In this document: positions 55,967 to 64,000 of the stretch, one piece after another
Numbering within the stretch: position 1 is the first letter of the stretch
Layout of the letters: the number at the start of each line of letters is the position of its first letter
Assembly: GCA_963700425.1 (NCBI GenBank)
Contig: CAVOXO010000001.1
Span: 806,001-870,000 of the forward strand
DNA length: 64,000 nt
From: CAVOXO01 sp963700425
Lineage (GTDB): Bacteria; Actinomycetota; Acidimicrobiia; Acidimicrobiales; Microtrichaceae
Direction: 5' to 3'
The notes under the pieces: generated by a model
Seen by the model: only the letters and a program-made list of their open reading frames with translations
What the model was told of the DNA's origin: nothing
Database searches by the model: none
Made by a program: the position numbers and the translations under genes

Positions 55967-56470
55967 CTATTGCGGCGCCAGGGCCGCTCGGGTCCCCAGT
56001 TCGTTGTCGATCATCAACAGGCCGTAGCCGTCGTCGCTCACCATGCGGAGCTTGGCGATGATCGCACCGACCGTCGCTTCTTCTTCCACCTGTTCGTTCA
56101 CGAACCACTGCAACAGGTTGTAGCTCGCATGGTCCTTCTCGTTGAGAGCCTGATCACTCAGATCGTTGAGTCGAGCCGTCATCTCCCGTTCGTGAACCAG
56201 TGACGCTTCGAAGACGTCGAGCAGCGACCCGAAGTCGGCCGGCGGCTGGCGGACCTGGGCCAACCTCACCTGCACGCCCTGCTCGATCAGATAGTTGAAG
56301 ATCTTGGTGGCGTGGAGGTGCTCTTCCTCATACTGGACCTCGAGCCACCTGGCGGCGCCGTTGAAGTCGGAGTGGCTGCAGTAGGCCGACATCGAGAGGT
56401 AGAGGTAGGCCGAGTAGAACTCGTCGTTGAGCTGCGCAGACAGGGCTGTCTGCATGGGTTCGGAGATCAC
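55967..56470 (-). CDS. Ferritin
   Basis: 167 residues, four-helix ferritin of the bacterial FtnA type. Ferroxidase residues appear in 'LNDEFYSAYLYLSMSAYC', 'WLEVQYEEEHLHATKIFNYL' (E-x2-H) and 'FVNEQVEEEATVGAII'. Stores iron as a 24-mer cage in the cytoplasm. Convergent with the hydrolase gene. Confidence 0.95.
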   Translation of the reverse strand: MISEPMQTALSAQLNDEFYSAYLYLSMSAYCSHSDFNGAARWLEVQYEEEHLHATKIFNYLIEQGVQVRLAQVRQPPADFGSLLDVFEASLVHEREMTARLNDLSDQALNEKDHASYNLLQWFVNEQVEEEATVGAIIAKLRMVSDDGYGLLMIDNELGTRAALAPQ

Positions 56471-56650
56471 GCGGCAGTCCCTGGGATCGAGCGGTCGATG
56501 ACCTCTGCCACGATAGTCAACGTCGCGAGACGGTGGGTGCGGCGACGGGGTGGTGAGACCGTCGCGGACGGTCCGCCTGGGTCTGCTGCCCGCACAGCTG
56601 GGTAATTCGGAGCAATCGCGTCAAGGACCGGGCGAGGGCGGCCGAGGCTT

Positions 56651-57130
56651 GTGTCGATGGGCATCGGTCGAGCGACTCAGGACAACCGATCAGACGTCGG
56701 TGGCGACGACGGGATGGTGCTCGATTGGGATGTGCGGACGATCCGCAGCAGGTGGCACCGGGCTCCCCGGATGACGTGGAACGAGGCTCGGGTCGTCAGC
56801 GTGTCGAGGGGCGGCGCGTGCGTTCTGGCTCCGACGGACCGCGACGATCGACTGGAAGGTCGACGGATCAGGATCGGGTCGGGCGGCTCGTTCGGAGTCG
56901 CGATCGTTCAGTGGGCCCGCCCCGACGAAGCGAGTGGGATGACCATGTGTGGGGTGACGTTCGAGGATCTTCAGCCTCGTCTGGCGACCCGCCTCATGCG
57001 GCGTCAGGCTGCGGTCGAACCGGCCGCGACCGAGCGGTTCGGCACGGGCGGCGCCGGCGCCTGGCCATCCGGCCCCGAGCACAACGATCGGCTCACCTAC
57101 TCGTGGAGTCGCGAGACAGCTACTGCGTGA
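56651..57130 (+). CDS. PilZ-like domain protein
   Basis: 159 residues with a beta-rich core, 'RVVSVSRGGACVLAP' (xxSxxG PilZ-like) and 'VAIVQWARPDEASGMTMCGVTFEDL', the usual strand order of a PilZ barrel. The N-terminal Arg motif is 'RSRWHRAPR'. GTG start. Second PilZ-like gene in the window, suggesting cyclic-di-GMP use, although no GGDEF or EAL gene is present here. Confidence 0.55.
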   Translation: MSMGIGRATQDNRSDVGGDDGMVLDWDVRTIRSRWHRAPRMTWNEARVVSVSRGGACVLAPTDRDDRLEGRRIRIGSGGSFGVAIVQWARPDEASGMTMCGVTFEDLQPRLATRLMRRQAAVEPAATERFGTGGAGAWPSGPEHNDRLTYSWSRETATA

Positions 57131-57148
57131 CGGTGGGCGTCGACACCG

Positions 57149-57607
57149 TCAGGTGATCGGGTCGAGGCCGACCGCGCCGGCGTCGGCGACGTGTTCGGTC
57201 CACCCGGCTCCGTCCCAGTAGCGCAGTTCGTGGCGGCCGAACGGGCTGTGATACCACCCGGGCACCACGGAGGGAGCGGTCGCCGGAAGGTGGGAATCGG
57301 GGCGCTGCGCTGGATGGGTCCCGTGCTGGAGTTCGTCGAGCAACTCACGAATCGGGCGCGCATCTTCATGTTGCACCCTGAACGAGACCGTGCCACCCGA
57401 GGTGTCGACGCCGATCACCGTGTGTCGGAGTCCGTCCTTCTTCGACCAGACCGAGGAGATGGCGCCGAGGGGAATCGTGTACACGCCCTTGCGCTTGTGT
57501 CGAACGGAGGAGCCGGTGTTGAACCACTCGACCCGATCGGGATACACGGCAACTTCCGCATCCTCGGAGCCTGTATGGCTCTCGAACCGAAGAAGTAGGT
57601 CGGACAT
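57149..57607 (-). CDS. PH-like (DUF4429) plus DUF2510 domain protein
   Basis: 152 residues. The N-terminal beta domain ('VAVYPDRVEWFNTG', 'KGVYTIPLGAISSVWSKKDG', 'TVSFRVQHEDARPIRELLDEL') resembles bacterial PH/DUF4429 domains. The C-terminal 'PGWYHSPFGRHELRYWDGAGWTEHV' is a textbook DUF2510 motif. DUF2510 is an actinobacterial envelope-associated module of unknown role. Confidence 0.8.
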   Translation of the reverse strand: MSDLLLRFESHTGSEDAEVAVYPDRVEWFNTGSSVRHKRKGVYTIPLGAISSVWSKKDGLRHTVIGVDTSGGTVSFRVQHEDARPIRELLDELQHGTHPAQRPDSHLPATAPSVVPGWYHSPFGRHELRYWDGAGWTEHVADAGAVGLDPIT

Positions 57608-57702
57608 CGAATCACCCCGTGCTTCGAGTGTGAGGCTTCCGACCCGCGAATGCCAGGGTTTTCACCATCTTCCGTGCCGTCGCCCCAGCGGGCGACCGGC
57701 TC

Positions 57703-58575
57703 TCATTCGACCGCCAACGTGCCCGATTCGGGGCAGGTTCCCGTGTCGGAACCGTCGACCGCCAGGCCCGTGAATCGTAGGTCCGCAACCGCCTCCGACA
57801 GCGACGTGAGCGGCACCGCCACCGTGACGAATCCGGCGCCGGATTCGACCACGTCGAGTTCGTACCTGGTGTTGTCGACGGGGTCCAGCACGTAGCCGTC
57901 GACCACGCCGTCGATCACGTCGACACGGGGCTCCCGGCCCGGGTTGAGCGCGGCGAGGTGGCGTTGCGCCGCAACCAGCGGTCGAGACGTCTCCCAGGTG
58001 ATGACGACGGCGTCGTCGGCGGATGTCGCCGCGAAGGTCGACAGGAGCCCGCCACACGACGCCACACCCACGGCCTCGACCTCCGGAACCGGATCTGCCG
58101 TCTCGTCCGATGTCGCCGAGTCGATCGTCGCCGCGACCAACCGGTAGACGATGAACGCGACGACGACCATGGCGATGATCCTGCCCAGAGCCGACTTTTT
58201 CCTGAAGGACGCGGGCAGACTCGGGATCGCCGGCTCGGGGAGCGACGAGCCTTCTGGAGAGGAGGTCGTGTCCGGTCGGCCGGCGGCGGCGAGGAAGGTC
58301 GACCTCGGCGGTCGAGCAGGCGGGGGCGTGATGACCTGGGCCGGAGCGTGAGCAGGGCTCAGCTCCGGTGGATACCAATTTCCATCGGATGCCTGCCACC
58401 ATCCCGGAGGTGCGACCGGTCGTGCGGCGACTCGGGCCGGGCGGCGCCTGCGCTGCTGTCTCGACGGCGCGTCTGGGCGGGACGTGACGGGGCGGTCGCC
58501 GGGACGTTGCTCGGGCGAGTACCAACGCCCATCTGACGCCTGCCACCAGTCGCGCCCGATCTTGGTGATACTCAC
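57703..58575 (-). CDS. Membrane-anchored protein with two WWQASDG-W-Y motifs
   Basis: 290 residues. 'DWWQASDGRWYSPEQ' (residue 10) and 'PGWWQASDGNWYPPEL' (residue 58) are two copies of a short motif I associate with Acidimicrobiia. A Pro-rich linker, one membrane helix ('IIAMVVVAFIVYRLVAATI', about 138-157) and an extracytoplasmic domain of about 125 residues follow, including 'LVAAQRHLAALNPGREPRV'. It resembles DUF2510 in logic: a Trp motif inside, one TM, a sensor or adaptor domain outside. Function unknown. Confidence 0.75.
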   Translation of the reverse strand: MSITKIGRDWWQASDGRWYSPEQRPGDRPVTSRPDAPSRQQRRRRPARVAARPVAPPGWWQASDGNWYPPELSPAHAPAQVITPPPARPPRSTFLAAAGRPDTTSSPEGSSLPEPAIPSLPASFRKKSALGRIIAMVVVAFIVYRLVAATIDSATSDETADPVPEVEAVGVASCGGLLSTFAATSADDAVVITWETSRPLVAAQRHLAALNPGREPRVDVIDGVVDGYVLDPVDNTRYELDVVESGAGFVTVAVPLTSLSEAVADLRFTGLAVDGSDTGTCPESGTLAVE

Positions 58576-58752
58576 GTCGAATCCTCCGACACCGCAGGGA
58601 CGGGCACCCGGACCGAACCGAGCCGATGCGACACTGCGGTGTCGCAGAAGGTAGCCGCTTCGTCACAGCGGGCGGGCGGTGGGTGAGTACGCTCTGTCGA
58701 CGACGACCAGTTGATCCGACCGGATCACGCGGCACTTGCGAGGTGGGCAGCA

Positions 58753-59199
58753 ATGAAGGCTCTGGTGGCGACCGATGGGTCCGAGGGCGCGATCGAGGCG
58801 GCGAAGGCCGCTCGCGGCCTGCTGCACGACGGCGTCGAGCTGTTGTTGGTGACGGTGGTGCCCGAGCCCGAGGATCCACAGGAGAGTGCCGGGGGCTTCG
58901 AGGGCCCGGCCTTCACCGAGGAGGAGGCCGCCGAGTGGGCCGCACAGGCCGCGGCGGCGGGTCGAACTGCGCTCGAGAGCACGGCGGAGGCAGTCGGGTC
59001 GTCCGTCGAGATCCGTCTGGTCGAAGGCGATGACCCGGCAACCACGCTGTGCCACGTCGCCGAGCAGATCTCCGCCGACGTCCTCGTGATCGGCAGCTCC
59101 GAGAAGAGCTGGTTGCGCCGCCTTCTCGTCGGGTCGGTGATGAACCACCTGGTGCATCACGCACCGTGTCCCGTGCTCGTGGTCCGCCACGCCGATTGA
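58753..59199 (+). CDS. Universal stress protein, UspA family
   Basis: 148 residues. 'ALVATDGSEGAIEAA' opens the fold, and 'DVLVIGSSEKSWLRRLLVGSVMNHLVHHAPCPVLVV' closes it. The ATP-binding motif G-x2-G-x9-G-S lacks the second Gly (SSEK), so nucleotide binding is uncertain. ATG at 58753. Confidence 0.93.
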   Translation: MKALVATDGSEGAIEAAKAARGLLHDGVELLLVTVVPEPEDPQESAGGFEGPAFTEEEAAEWAAQAAAAGRTALESTAEAVGSSVEIRLVEGDDPATTLCHVAEQISADVLVIGSSEKSWLRRLLVGSVMNHLVHHAPCPVLVVRHAD

Positions 59200-59346
59200 T
59201 CCTCCGCCCTACGCGTGGGTCGCTGCTCGCCCCGGGTGCATCCACGTGGATCCGAGCGGCACCGACAGCGGTCGACCTAGACTCGGCTCGACGGACGGGC
59301 GATCTCGTCCGCGTCCGCAGAGCGAAGATCCGAAGGAGACACGCCC

Positions 59347-59712
59347 ATGACTGACGGATTCGCCATCCTTCACCGGTGGACCAAAGGCGTCACCCTGCTC
59401 GCCATCGTCGGAGGCGTCGGCAGCGCCATCGCCGGGGTGGCCTACCTCAGCGAGGAGTACACGAATCGGGGCTGGGGTCTTCTCGCCCTGGGGCTGGCCA
59501 GCCTTGCCTTCGGGATAGCATCGTGGGTCGTTCTGCGCCGAGCGGAAGCTCTCCAACGGCCCAAGCCCGCTCTCGAGCCCAAACCCGAGAAGCCGCCGAA
59601 GAAGCCCCTGCCGACGCTGGAACCGAAGGAACCGAAGAAGCCCAAGGCTCCCGCTGACTCGTCCGAGTCGGCCGGCGCCACCGACGGGCCGGAGCCCGAC
59701 ACCGCGACCTGA
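59347..59712 (+). CDS. Small two-TM membrane protein with Lys/Pro-rich tail
   Basis: 121 residues. Two helices ('GVTLLAIVGGVGSAIAGVAYL' and 'GLLALGLASLAFGIASWVV') and a cytoplasmic tail of KPEKPPKKPLP-type repeats ending in acidic Ser/Ala/Asp. ATG preceded by GAAGGAG. No family recognised. Confidence 0.6.
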   Translation: MTDGFAILHRWTKGVTLLAIVGGVGSAIAGVAYLSEEYTNRGWGLLALGLASLAFGIASWVVLRRAEALQRPKPALEPKPEKPPKKPLPTLEPKEPKKPKAPADSSESAGATDGPEPDTAT

Positions 59713-59759
59713 ACCGTCCAGCAACACCACATCCCGCTTGGGTCGCGCCAGGGCGGGTG

Positions 59760-61578
59760 TCAGCGCCCGGAGGGCGGAGCGGGTCTGTGTGGCGGTGCCG
59801 GTAGGGCGGGAGCCTCGGGCGTCGCCACCGGCCTCGGTCCGCCTGTTCGCCCGGGCCCGTCCGCCGACTGTGTCGCTGCGGTGCGAGCGACTGAGGGCAC
59901 GGCAGGGGGTGTCGTCGCCGGTGCGCCCAGGTCGGTCGGCGACACCCACGTGTACTCGCCCAGTGCGTCGATCCCCTCGACAAGATCCTGGAGAGCTTCG
60001 AGGCCGAAGAAGGGGTGGTAGAAGAAGCTCGCGAAGCCATCCCTCACCACCAGGTTCGCTTCGGCGCGCTCGATGAGTTCGGGGACGAGCACGGCGGGGT
60101 GGTTGTTGAACGGCAACGGTTCGTAGTTCCCGATGTTCTCGGGGATGACGTTCGTGGTGTACACGTCGGTGACCGTGTAGGGGAAGAACTGCCCGAACAG
60201 GTGCGAATAGTCGGGCTCGTTGCCCGTGAGTGTTCCCGAGAAGTACAGGCGTCGGTCGTAGCCCCAGCCCACCACGTCGTCGACCGCGTCGTAGTCGGCG
60301 GCCGATCCGGCGTAGTGGGGGAACTCGAAGATCGTGGGGATGGCGAGGCCGGCGGCGGCGAAGTCGCTTCTCCCCGCCTCGATTCGGTCAGACGCCCAGG
60401 TGTAGGAGTCGGCCGGAACCGGTCCGTCGAGGATGACCGAATCGGCTGCGTCGACATGCGCCAGGAAGAACTCGAAGTCCTCCCCGCTGACGCCGCTGTA
60501 GGGGTTGATGAGGGACTCGTACTGGTGGGTCCGTCCGTGCTGGATGATGGTTCCGCCCTTGGACTCCATGTAGGCGAGGGCGGCGACGACCGCAGGGGCC
60601 TGGGACAGCGTGGCGGTCTCGGCGACGCCGTTGTTGTAGACACCGAGCGGGTCGGCGTAGACGCTGTAGGTCGCCACCGAGAACGGCACGTTGTGGCCGT
60701 GGAGGTAGTCGGCGATGGCCCGCAGTTCATCGGGATCCGAATCCGGACCGACGTCCTCGAGTCGCACCATGGCACGATGGCGCTCGGGCGTATTCGGGGG
60801 CCAACGCGTCGAACAGCAGATCGGCCCAGATGAGGTAGCGGTCGTTCTCACGGATGTAGGAGTAGGGGATCTCCCCGAGGTACGTCAGGTTCTCCGAGCG
60901 AATCGCCCAGGGGAAGGTGGATCCGTCGGCCCGGACGGCGTCGGCGAGAACCGTGGCCTTCGCGGGATCGACCCCCGCGTAGTCCATGATTCCGCTGGGA
61001 TTGGCGCCGTAGCGATCGAGCGATCGGCCCTTGTAGGTGACCGCGTCGACCACCCCGGTGTCGTAGCTGTTCCAGATCCATCCGTAGCGCTCGTAGAACC
61101 CGGGTTGGTGAGAAGTGAGCTCCCAGATGTTCGCCTGCATCCAGACGATGGGTCGGTCGGTCGTGAGGACGTCGTCGAGGAACGCCGTGGGGAGCGGTTC
61201 GTCGTAGGTGGACCCGACATAGATCGTGGCGGCGAATCCGTCGATGTCCCCCGACTCGTAGTCGACGACGGGCCGGGCCGTGGGGGTGTCGAAGTGGCTG
61301 ACGAGGTTGACGGTCATCGTCGCATAGGCCTCACCGAGCCAGCTGAAGGCGCCGGTCGTGTCGAAGAGCACCAGAACACCGGAGGGCTCGACGGGAGGCG
61401 CCGTGGTCGTCGTTGTGGTGGTGCTGGTGCTGGTGCTTGTCGTGGTCGTTGTCGTGGTCGTTGTCGTGGTCGTGGTCGGCGACGGGCCGCCGGGAGCGCA
61501 GGCGACGGCCACGACTGCGAATGTGGCCACGAGCGCATACAGACGGTGCCGGCGTACTCGGGGGGCTTGGGTCGTCAC
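59760..61578 (-). CDS. DUF2334 polysaccharide-deacetylase-like exported protein (one frameshift)
   Basis: About 605 residues after correction. The signal peptide ends near 'VAVACAPG' (a lipobox-like VACA), then a Thr-rich linker of about 30 residues. Next is a 'GVLVLFDTTGAFSWLGEAYATM' domain, and the DUF2334 NodB-like domain with 'RLEDVGPDSDPDELRAIADYL', 'IIQHGRTHQY' (metal His), 'FFLAHVDAADS' and 'IPTIFEFPHYAGS'. The frame breaks at 60786-60788; removing one base joins 'LAPEYAERHRAMVRLEDVG'. The C-terminal 60 residues are Pro/Thr-rich. It abuts the GT2 gene; an exopolysaccharide role is the inference. Confidence 0.8.
61402..61480. repeat. Low-complexity Thr-codon repeat (linker coding)
   Basis: GTGGTCGTTGTC-type imperfect tandem triplets encode a poly-Thr/Ser stretch on the minus strand in the DUF2334 gene. 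It is a length-variable linker typical of exported Acidimicrobiia proteins, not an RNA or regulatory repeat. Confidence 0.75.
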
Positions 61579-61582
61579 GGCG

Positions 61583-62905
61583 TCACGCCGCCTTTCTGGC
61601 AGTGGTCACTGGTCGGGTCGTTGTCATCGGACTCAGGGTCGGGAGTGGAAGAGGATGGACGGGTCCCTCGACGTTGCGCTGCGTCTTTGCCCAGCCCTTG
61701 GCGCCCTTCATCTGCCGGAGGACGGCCCAGGCTCCGGCGAGCAGCCACAGGTGGGTGAAGAGTATGTAGAGGTGTGCGTAGAGGAGTCCCGTGACGATGC
61801 CGACGTCGGGGGCGGTGCGCCAGTAGGAGATCGCCACGGCGGGCACCATCCCGAAGGCCAGGACATAGACGATCGCGAGCGTCGGGCCCGCAAAGGTCGC
61901 CGCCAACTGGGCTGGACCGGTGAGGACGAGCTTGGTGGCGACCACGGCCAGGGTCGTGAGGCTCACGATCTGGAACGACAGCATGATGACGGGCGACATG
62001 AGGTGGTAGATGAGGTCGAGTCTGGTCCGCTTGGGCAGGTCCGACCGGATGATGTCGGGAATCGTCTTCAGGCACTGAAGGTGGCCCTGGAACCAGCGCG
62101 ACCTCTGACGGATGAGTGGTCGGGCGCTGTTGAGCCCCTGTTGGCTCACCACAGCGACATCGTCGAATCCGTTGGTGTGGCCGGCGAGTAGCAGGCGGAT
62201 GCCGAGTTCCAGATCTTCGGTGAGGCAGTCGGTCCAGGGAGCATCGCCGAGATCCATGAGAGCGGAGAGCCGGGCGAACTGCCCGTTGCCGCCGAGCCCG
62301 CTCGAACCGAGTTGAGATCGGGCCTTCTGGAACACCTCGGTGAACGCGGCGAACTCGATGTCCTGCATCCGCGCCAGCAGGGACTCCGACGCGTTGTTGA
62401 TGCGGACCTTGATCTGAACCGCGCCCCGACGGCGATCGCGGAAGTACGGCGCCACCCGGGCCGCAGCGCCGGGATCGAGCCGACCGTCGGCATCGAGAAC
62501 CGCCAGAACCACCGACGAGGGGTCGATGTCGAGCCGGATCACGAGGTCCCGCAGGTAGCGGAAGGCGGCGTTGAGCGCCTCTCCCTTGCCACGGCGGGCA
62601 TCGGGTGCGGTGCGCCGGAACACCTTGACCCGGTCGCTCTCGTATCTGCTGGCGATGGAGGCAGTGGCGTCATCGGACCCGTCGTCGATGATGAGGATGT
62701 GGGCGAAGACACCCGTCACCTTCTGAAGGCGCTCGATGGTCTTCTCGATCACCAGCTCCTCGTTCAGACACGGGACCATGAAGAAGATGATCAGATCGTC
62801 CGGCGCCACCCGGGGAGGGCTCGTTGCCCTCGAGCCGAGTGAGAAGAGAAAGAGCGTGTACGCGAGCGTGGCGACGGGTACGACGAGCAGGATCAGCCCC
62901 AGCAT
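61583..62905 (-). CDS. Family 2 glycosyltransferase, membrane-bound (processive-synthase-like)
   Basis: 440 residues. One N-terminal helix, a GT-A domain with 'VPCLNEE', 'ILIIDDGSDDATAS', DxD 'AVLDADGRLDPG', 'TEDLELGIRLLLAG' and the 'QRSRWFQGH' (QxxRW) motif, then about four C-terminal helices. These are features of BcsA/HAS-like synthases of extracellular polysaccharides. It lies five bases from the DUF2334 gene on the same strand. Confidence 0.92.
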   Translation of the reverse strand: MLGLILLVVPVATLAYTLFLFSLGSRATSPPRVAPDDLIIFFMVPCLNEELVIEKTIERLQKVTGVFAHILIIDDGSDDATASIASRYESDRVKVFRRTAPDARRGKGEALNAAFRYLRDLVIRLDIDPSSVVLAVLDADGRLDPGAAARVAPYFRDRRRGAVQIKVRINNASESLLARMQDIEFAAFTEVFQKARSQLGSSGLGGNGQFARLSALMDLGDAPWTDCLTEDLELGIRLLLAGHTNGFDDVAVVSQQGLNSARPLIRQRSRWFQGHLQCLKTIPDIIRSDLPKRTRLDLIYHLMSPVIMLSFQIVSLTTLAVVATKLVLTGPAQLAATFAGPTLAIVYVLAFGMVPAVAISYWRTAPDVGIVTGLLYAHLYILFTHLWLLAGAWAVLRQMKGAKGWAKTQRNVEGPVHPLPLPTLSPMTTTRPVTTARKAA

Positions 62906-62929
62906 CAGTTGTTCCGCCTCGCCGTCGAA

Positions 62930-63130
62930 TCAGTGGTTGCCGGCGCGCCGCTTGGTGGCAACGCCCGCCAACATGACTCCGACCAAGATCAACGCGATGG
63001 CGATGAGGCTGAGCAGAGTTGAACTCAGCCCCGTGACCGCCAGAGCAGCGGGGCCGTTGCCGGATCCGCTGACGACCGCGCCCAAAACCGTGACTCCGGT
63101 TGCTCCGGAGACACCCGCCGATGTGTACAT
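62930..63130 (-). CDS. Very small surface protein with LAxTG-type sorting signal
   Basis: About 66 residues. A Gly/Val/Ser-rich stretch leads to 'LAVTG', a hydrophobic helix ('SLIAIALILVGVMLAGVA') and a 'TKRRAGNH' basic tail, the order of a class E sortase signal. No obvious N-terminal signal peptide. The ATG at 63130 is preferred, with 63142 as an alternative. No sortase gene is in the window. Confidence 0.55.
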   Translation of the reverse strand: MYTSAGVSGATGVTVLGAVVSGSGNGPAALAVTGLSSTLLSLIAIALILVGVMLAGVATKRRAGNH

Positions 63131-63243
63131 GACGCCCTCCAATTCCCAGCCGACTGTGAACTACTTACAGCCGTGTTATTCCGCACACAGATCCTCTCAC
63201 GTGCGGGCGAGGAATTCGAATCGGAACGGGGGATTTCTCGGGT

Positions 63244-63966
63244 TCAGTTCATGACGGCGATCGACGCTCCGATGAACGTCTGGTAGAGCGGGCTGGTTCG
63301 GGTGAAGTCCGCCCGATCTTCCTCTCCGAGGTAGATGTCGATGTGGCCCTCGCCGCCGAGTCCGGGAGTGAATTCGTCCTGGATCGTCCACACACCGCCG
63401 GTCAGCCACGCGGTGATGCCGGCATCCGCAGGCTCGCCGTTGTCGAGGGTCAACGGTGCCAGCAGGGCGAATCGGGTGCCACGCCTCAGGACGCCGATGT
63501 CGGCCGCGGCGGTGCTCAGGGGGACCAGCGCGTTGCCGTAGGAATCCGACGGGATGTCATCGAGCCAGTAGCCGACGTCATATGACCAGTTCAGGTATCG
63601 CCCGGCGTGGGGTCCGCTGGTGATGCGGCCGGTGCCTTCGGTCCTGACGGCCCGGGCGAACGATGCGGGATAGGAACCCAGCTCGCTCTTTCCGAACGCG
63701 CAGTCGACGATGAGGCAGCCGGTGATGTTCTTGCGGGCGCCGCTGTGGAACGACTCGACCGCGGTGTAGTACACCGTCACCTCGATGTCGCCGACGACCG
63801 TGCCGGTGGCACGGGGCGAGGCCGGCTGCGGGGCCCTCGTCACCTCGTCCCCGCGGGGAGCCGCAGGAACGACCTCGGCGTCGTCGTTGCTCGGCGCAGC
63901 GACACAACATGCGGCGAACAACATCGTTGCGAGCGACAACGCGCCGATACGGAGTCGTGATCTCAT
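63244..63966 (-). CDS. Exported 3D (Asp-Asp-Asp) domain-like protein
   Basis: 240 residues. Signal peptide 'GALSLATMLFAACCVAA' with a lipobox-like LFAAC. The body contains 'VTVYYTAVESFHSGARKNI', 'YLNWSYDVGYWLDD', 'VLRRGTRFALL' and 'GGEGHIDIYLGEEDRADF', a double-psi-barrel 3D-type layout found in resuscitation/peptidoglycan-cleaving proteins. Only some catalytic Asp positions are clear. ATG at 63966. Confidence 0.65.
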   Translation of the reverse strand: MRSRLRIGALSLATMLFAACCVAAPSNDDAEVVPAAPRGDEVTRAPQPASPRATGTVVGDIEVTVYYTAVESFHSGARKNITGCLIVDCAFGKSELGSYPASFARAVRTEGTGRITSGPHAGRYLNWSYDVGYWLDDIPSDSYGNALVPLSTAAADIGVLRRGTRFALLAPLTLDNGEPADAGITAWLTGGVWTIQDEFTPGLGGEGHIDIYLGEEDRADFTRTSPLYQTFIGASIAVMN

Positions 63967-64000
63967 GGGACCTCCCCAAGGTCGTGGTCGACCCTACCGG

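Overview
This 64 kb window is high-GC bacterial chromosome from an actinobacterium, most probably class Acidimicrobiia (Ilumatobacter-like). The main clues are the housekeeping order phoH-ybeY-corC-era ... uppS-recO ... glyS-dnaG-rpoD, the actinobacterial BldC/excisionase-like and DUF3039 proteins, and two copies of the 'GWWQASDG.WY.PE' surface motif in the protein at 57703-58575, a motif I associate with Acidimicrobiia. No rRNA and no CRISPR array were seen.

Layout. 1-16.5 kb is a conserved core: PhoH, YbeY, CorC-like and Era form an overlapping operon, followed by an exported protein of unknown function, DinG, UppS, RecO, three proline-rich membrane proteins, GlyRS, DnaG and the primary sigma factor. 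A tRNA-Asn (16625) with a hairpin terminator marks the end of the core, and a decayed IS3-family element lies just beyond it. 17.6-24.7 kb holds two ABC (MacB/FtsX-like) transporters around a glutamate dehydrogenase; one ATPase carries a C-terminal cyclic-nucleotide-binding domain.

24.7-33.5 kb is a signalling island. It has two response regulators, then a convergent three-gene operon with ATGA overlaps: a REC-class III adenylate cyclase and two 10-TM/GAF histidine kinases. One kinase keeps the phosphoacceptor His but has a decayed ATPase; the other keeps the ATPase but has Asp in place of His. Divergent from this operon is a cyclic-nucleotide-binding protein overlapping a metallo-beta-lactamase-fold hydrolase. 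I regard this island (cyclase, complementary half-kinases, cNMP effector, MBL hydrolase, plus the nearby cNMP-ABC transporter) as the best candidate for an undescribed system.

33.5-43.3 kb contains PilZ, YceI/MarR with visible operators, a pentapeptide-repeat protein, a BtrH-like protein, an ABC-F protein, three TadE/TadG-type pilus proteins, a hydrolase-OsmC fusion, DUF3039 and tRNA-Ile2(CAT). 43.3-50.4 kb carries a lipoprotein, a SnoaL-like protein, two mycothiol-transferase-fold proteins, a large SARP-NB-ARC-TPR regulator and a cupin. 50.4-53.5 kb is a peptidase E / DUF1611 / PLP-racemase operon that looks like D-amino-acid or dipeptide catabolism. 53.5-64 kb has VOC and alpha/beta hydrolase genes, ferritin, PilZ-like, DUF2510 and UspA proteins, and an envelope cluster (DUF2334 deacetylase-like, GT2 glycosyltransferase, LAxTG-type small protein, 3D-domain protein).

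Caveat: about 19 single-gene frameshifts were found, including in uppS (two), dnaG and rpoD, which no growing cell could lose. Almost all are repaired by one base in G/C-rich sequence, so they are read here as consensus errors, not pseudogenes. Affected genes are annotated over their full span with the break point given.
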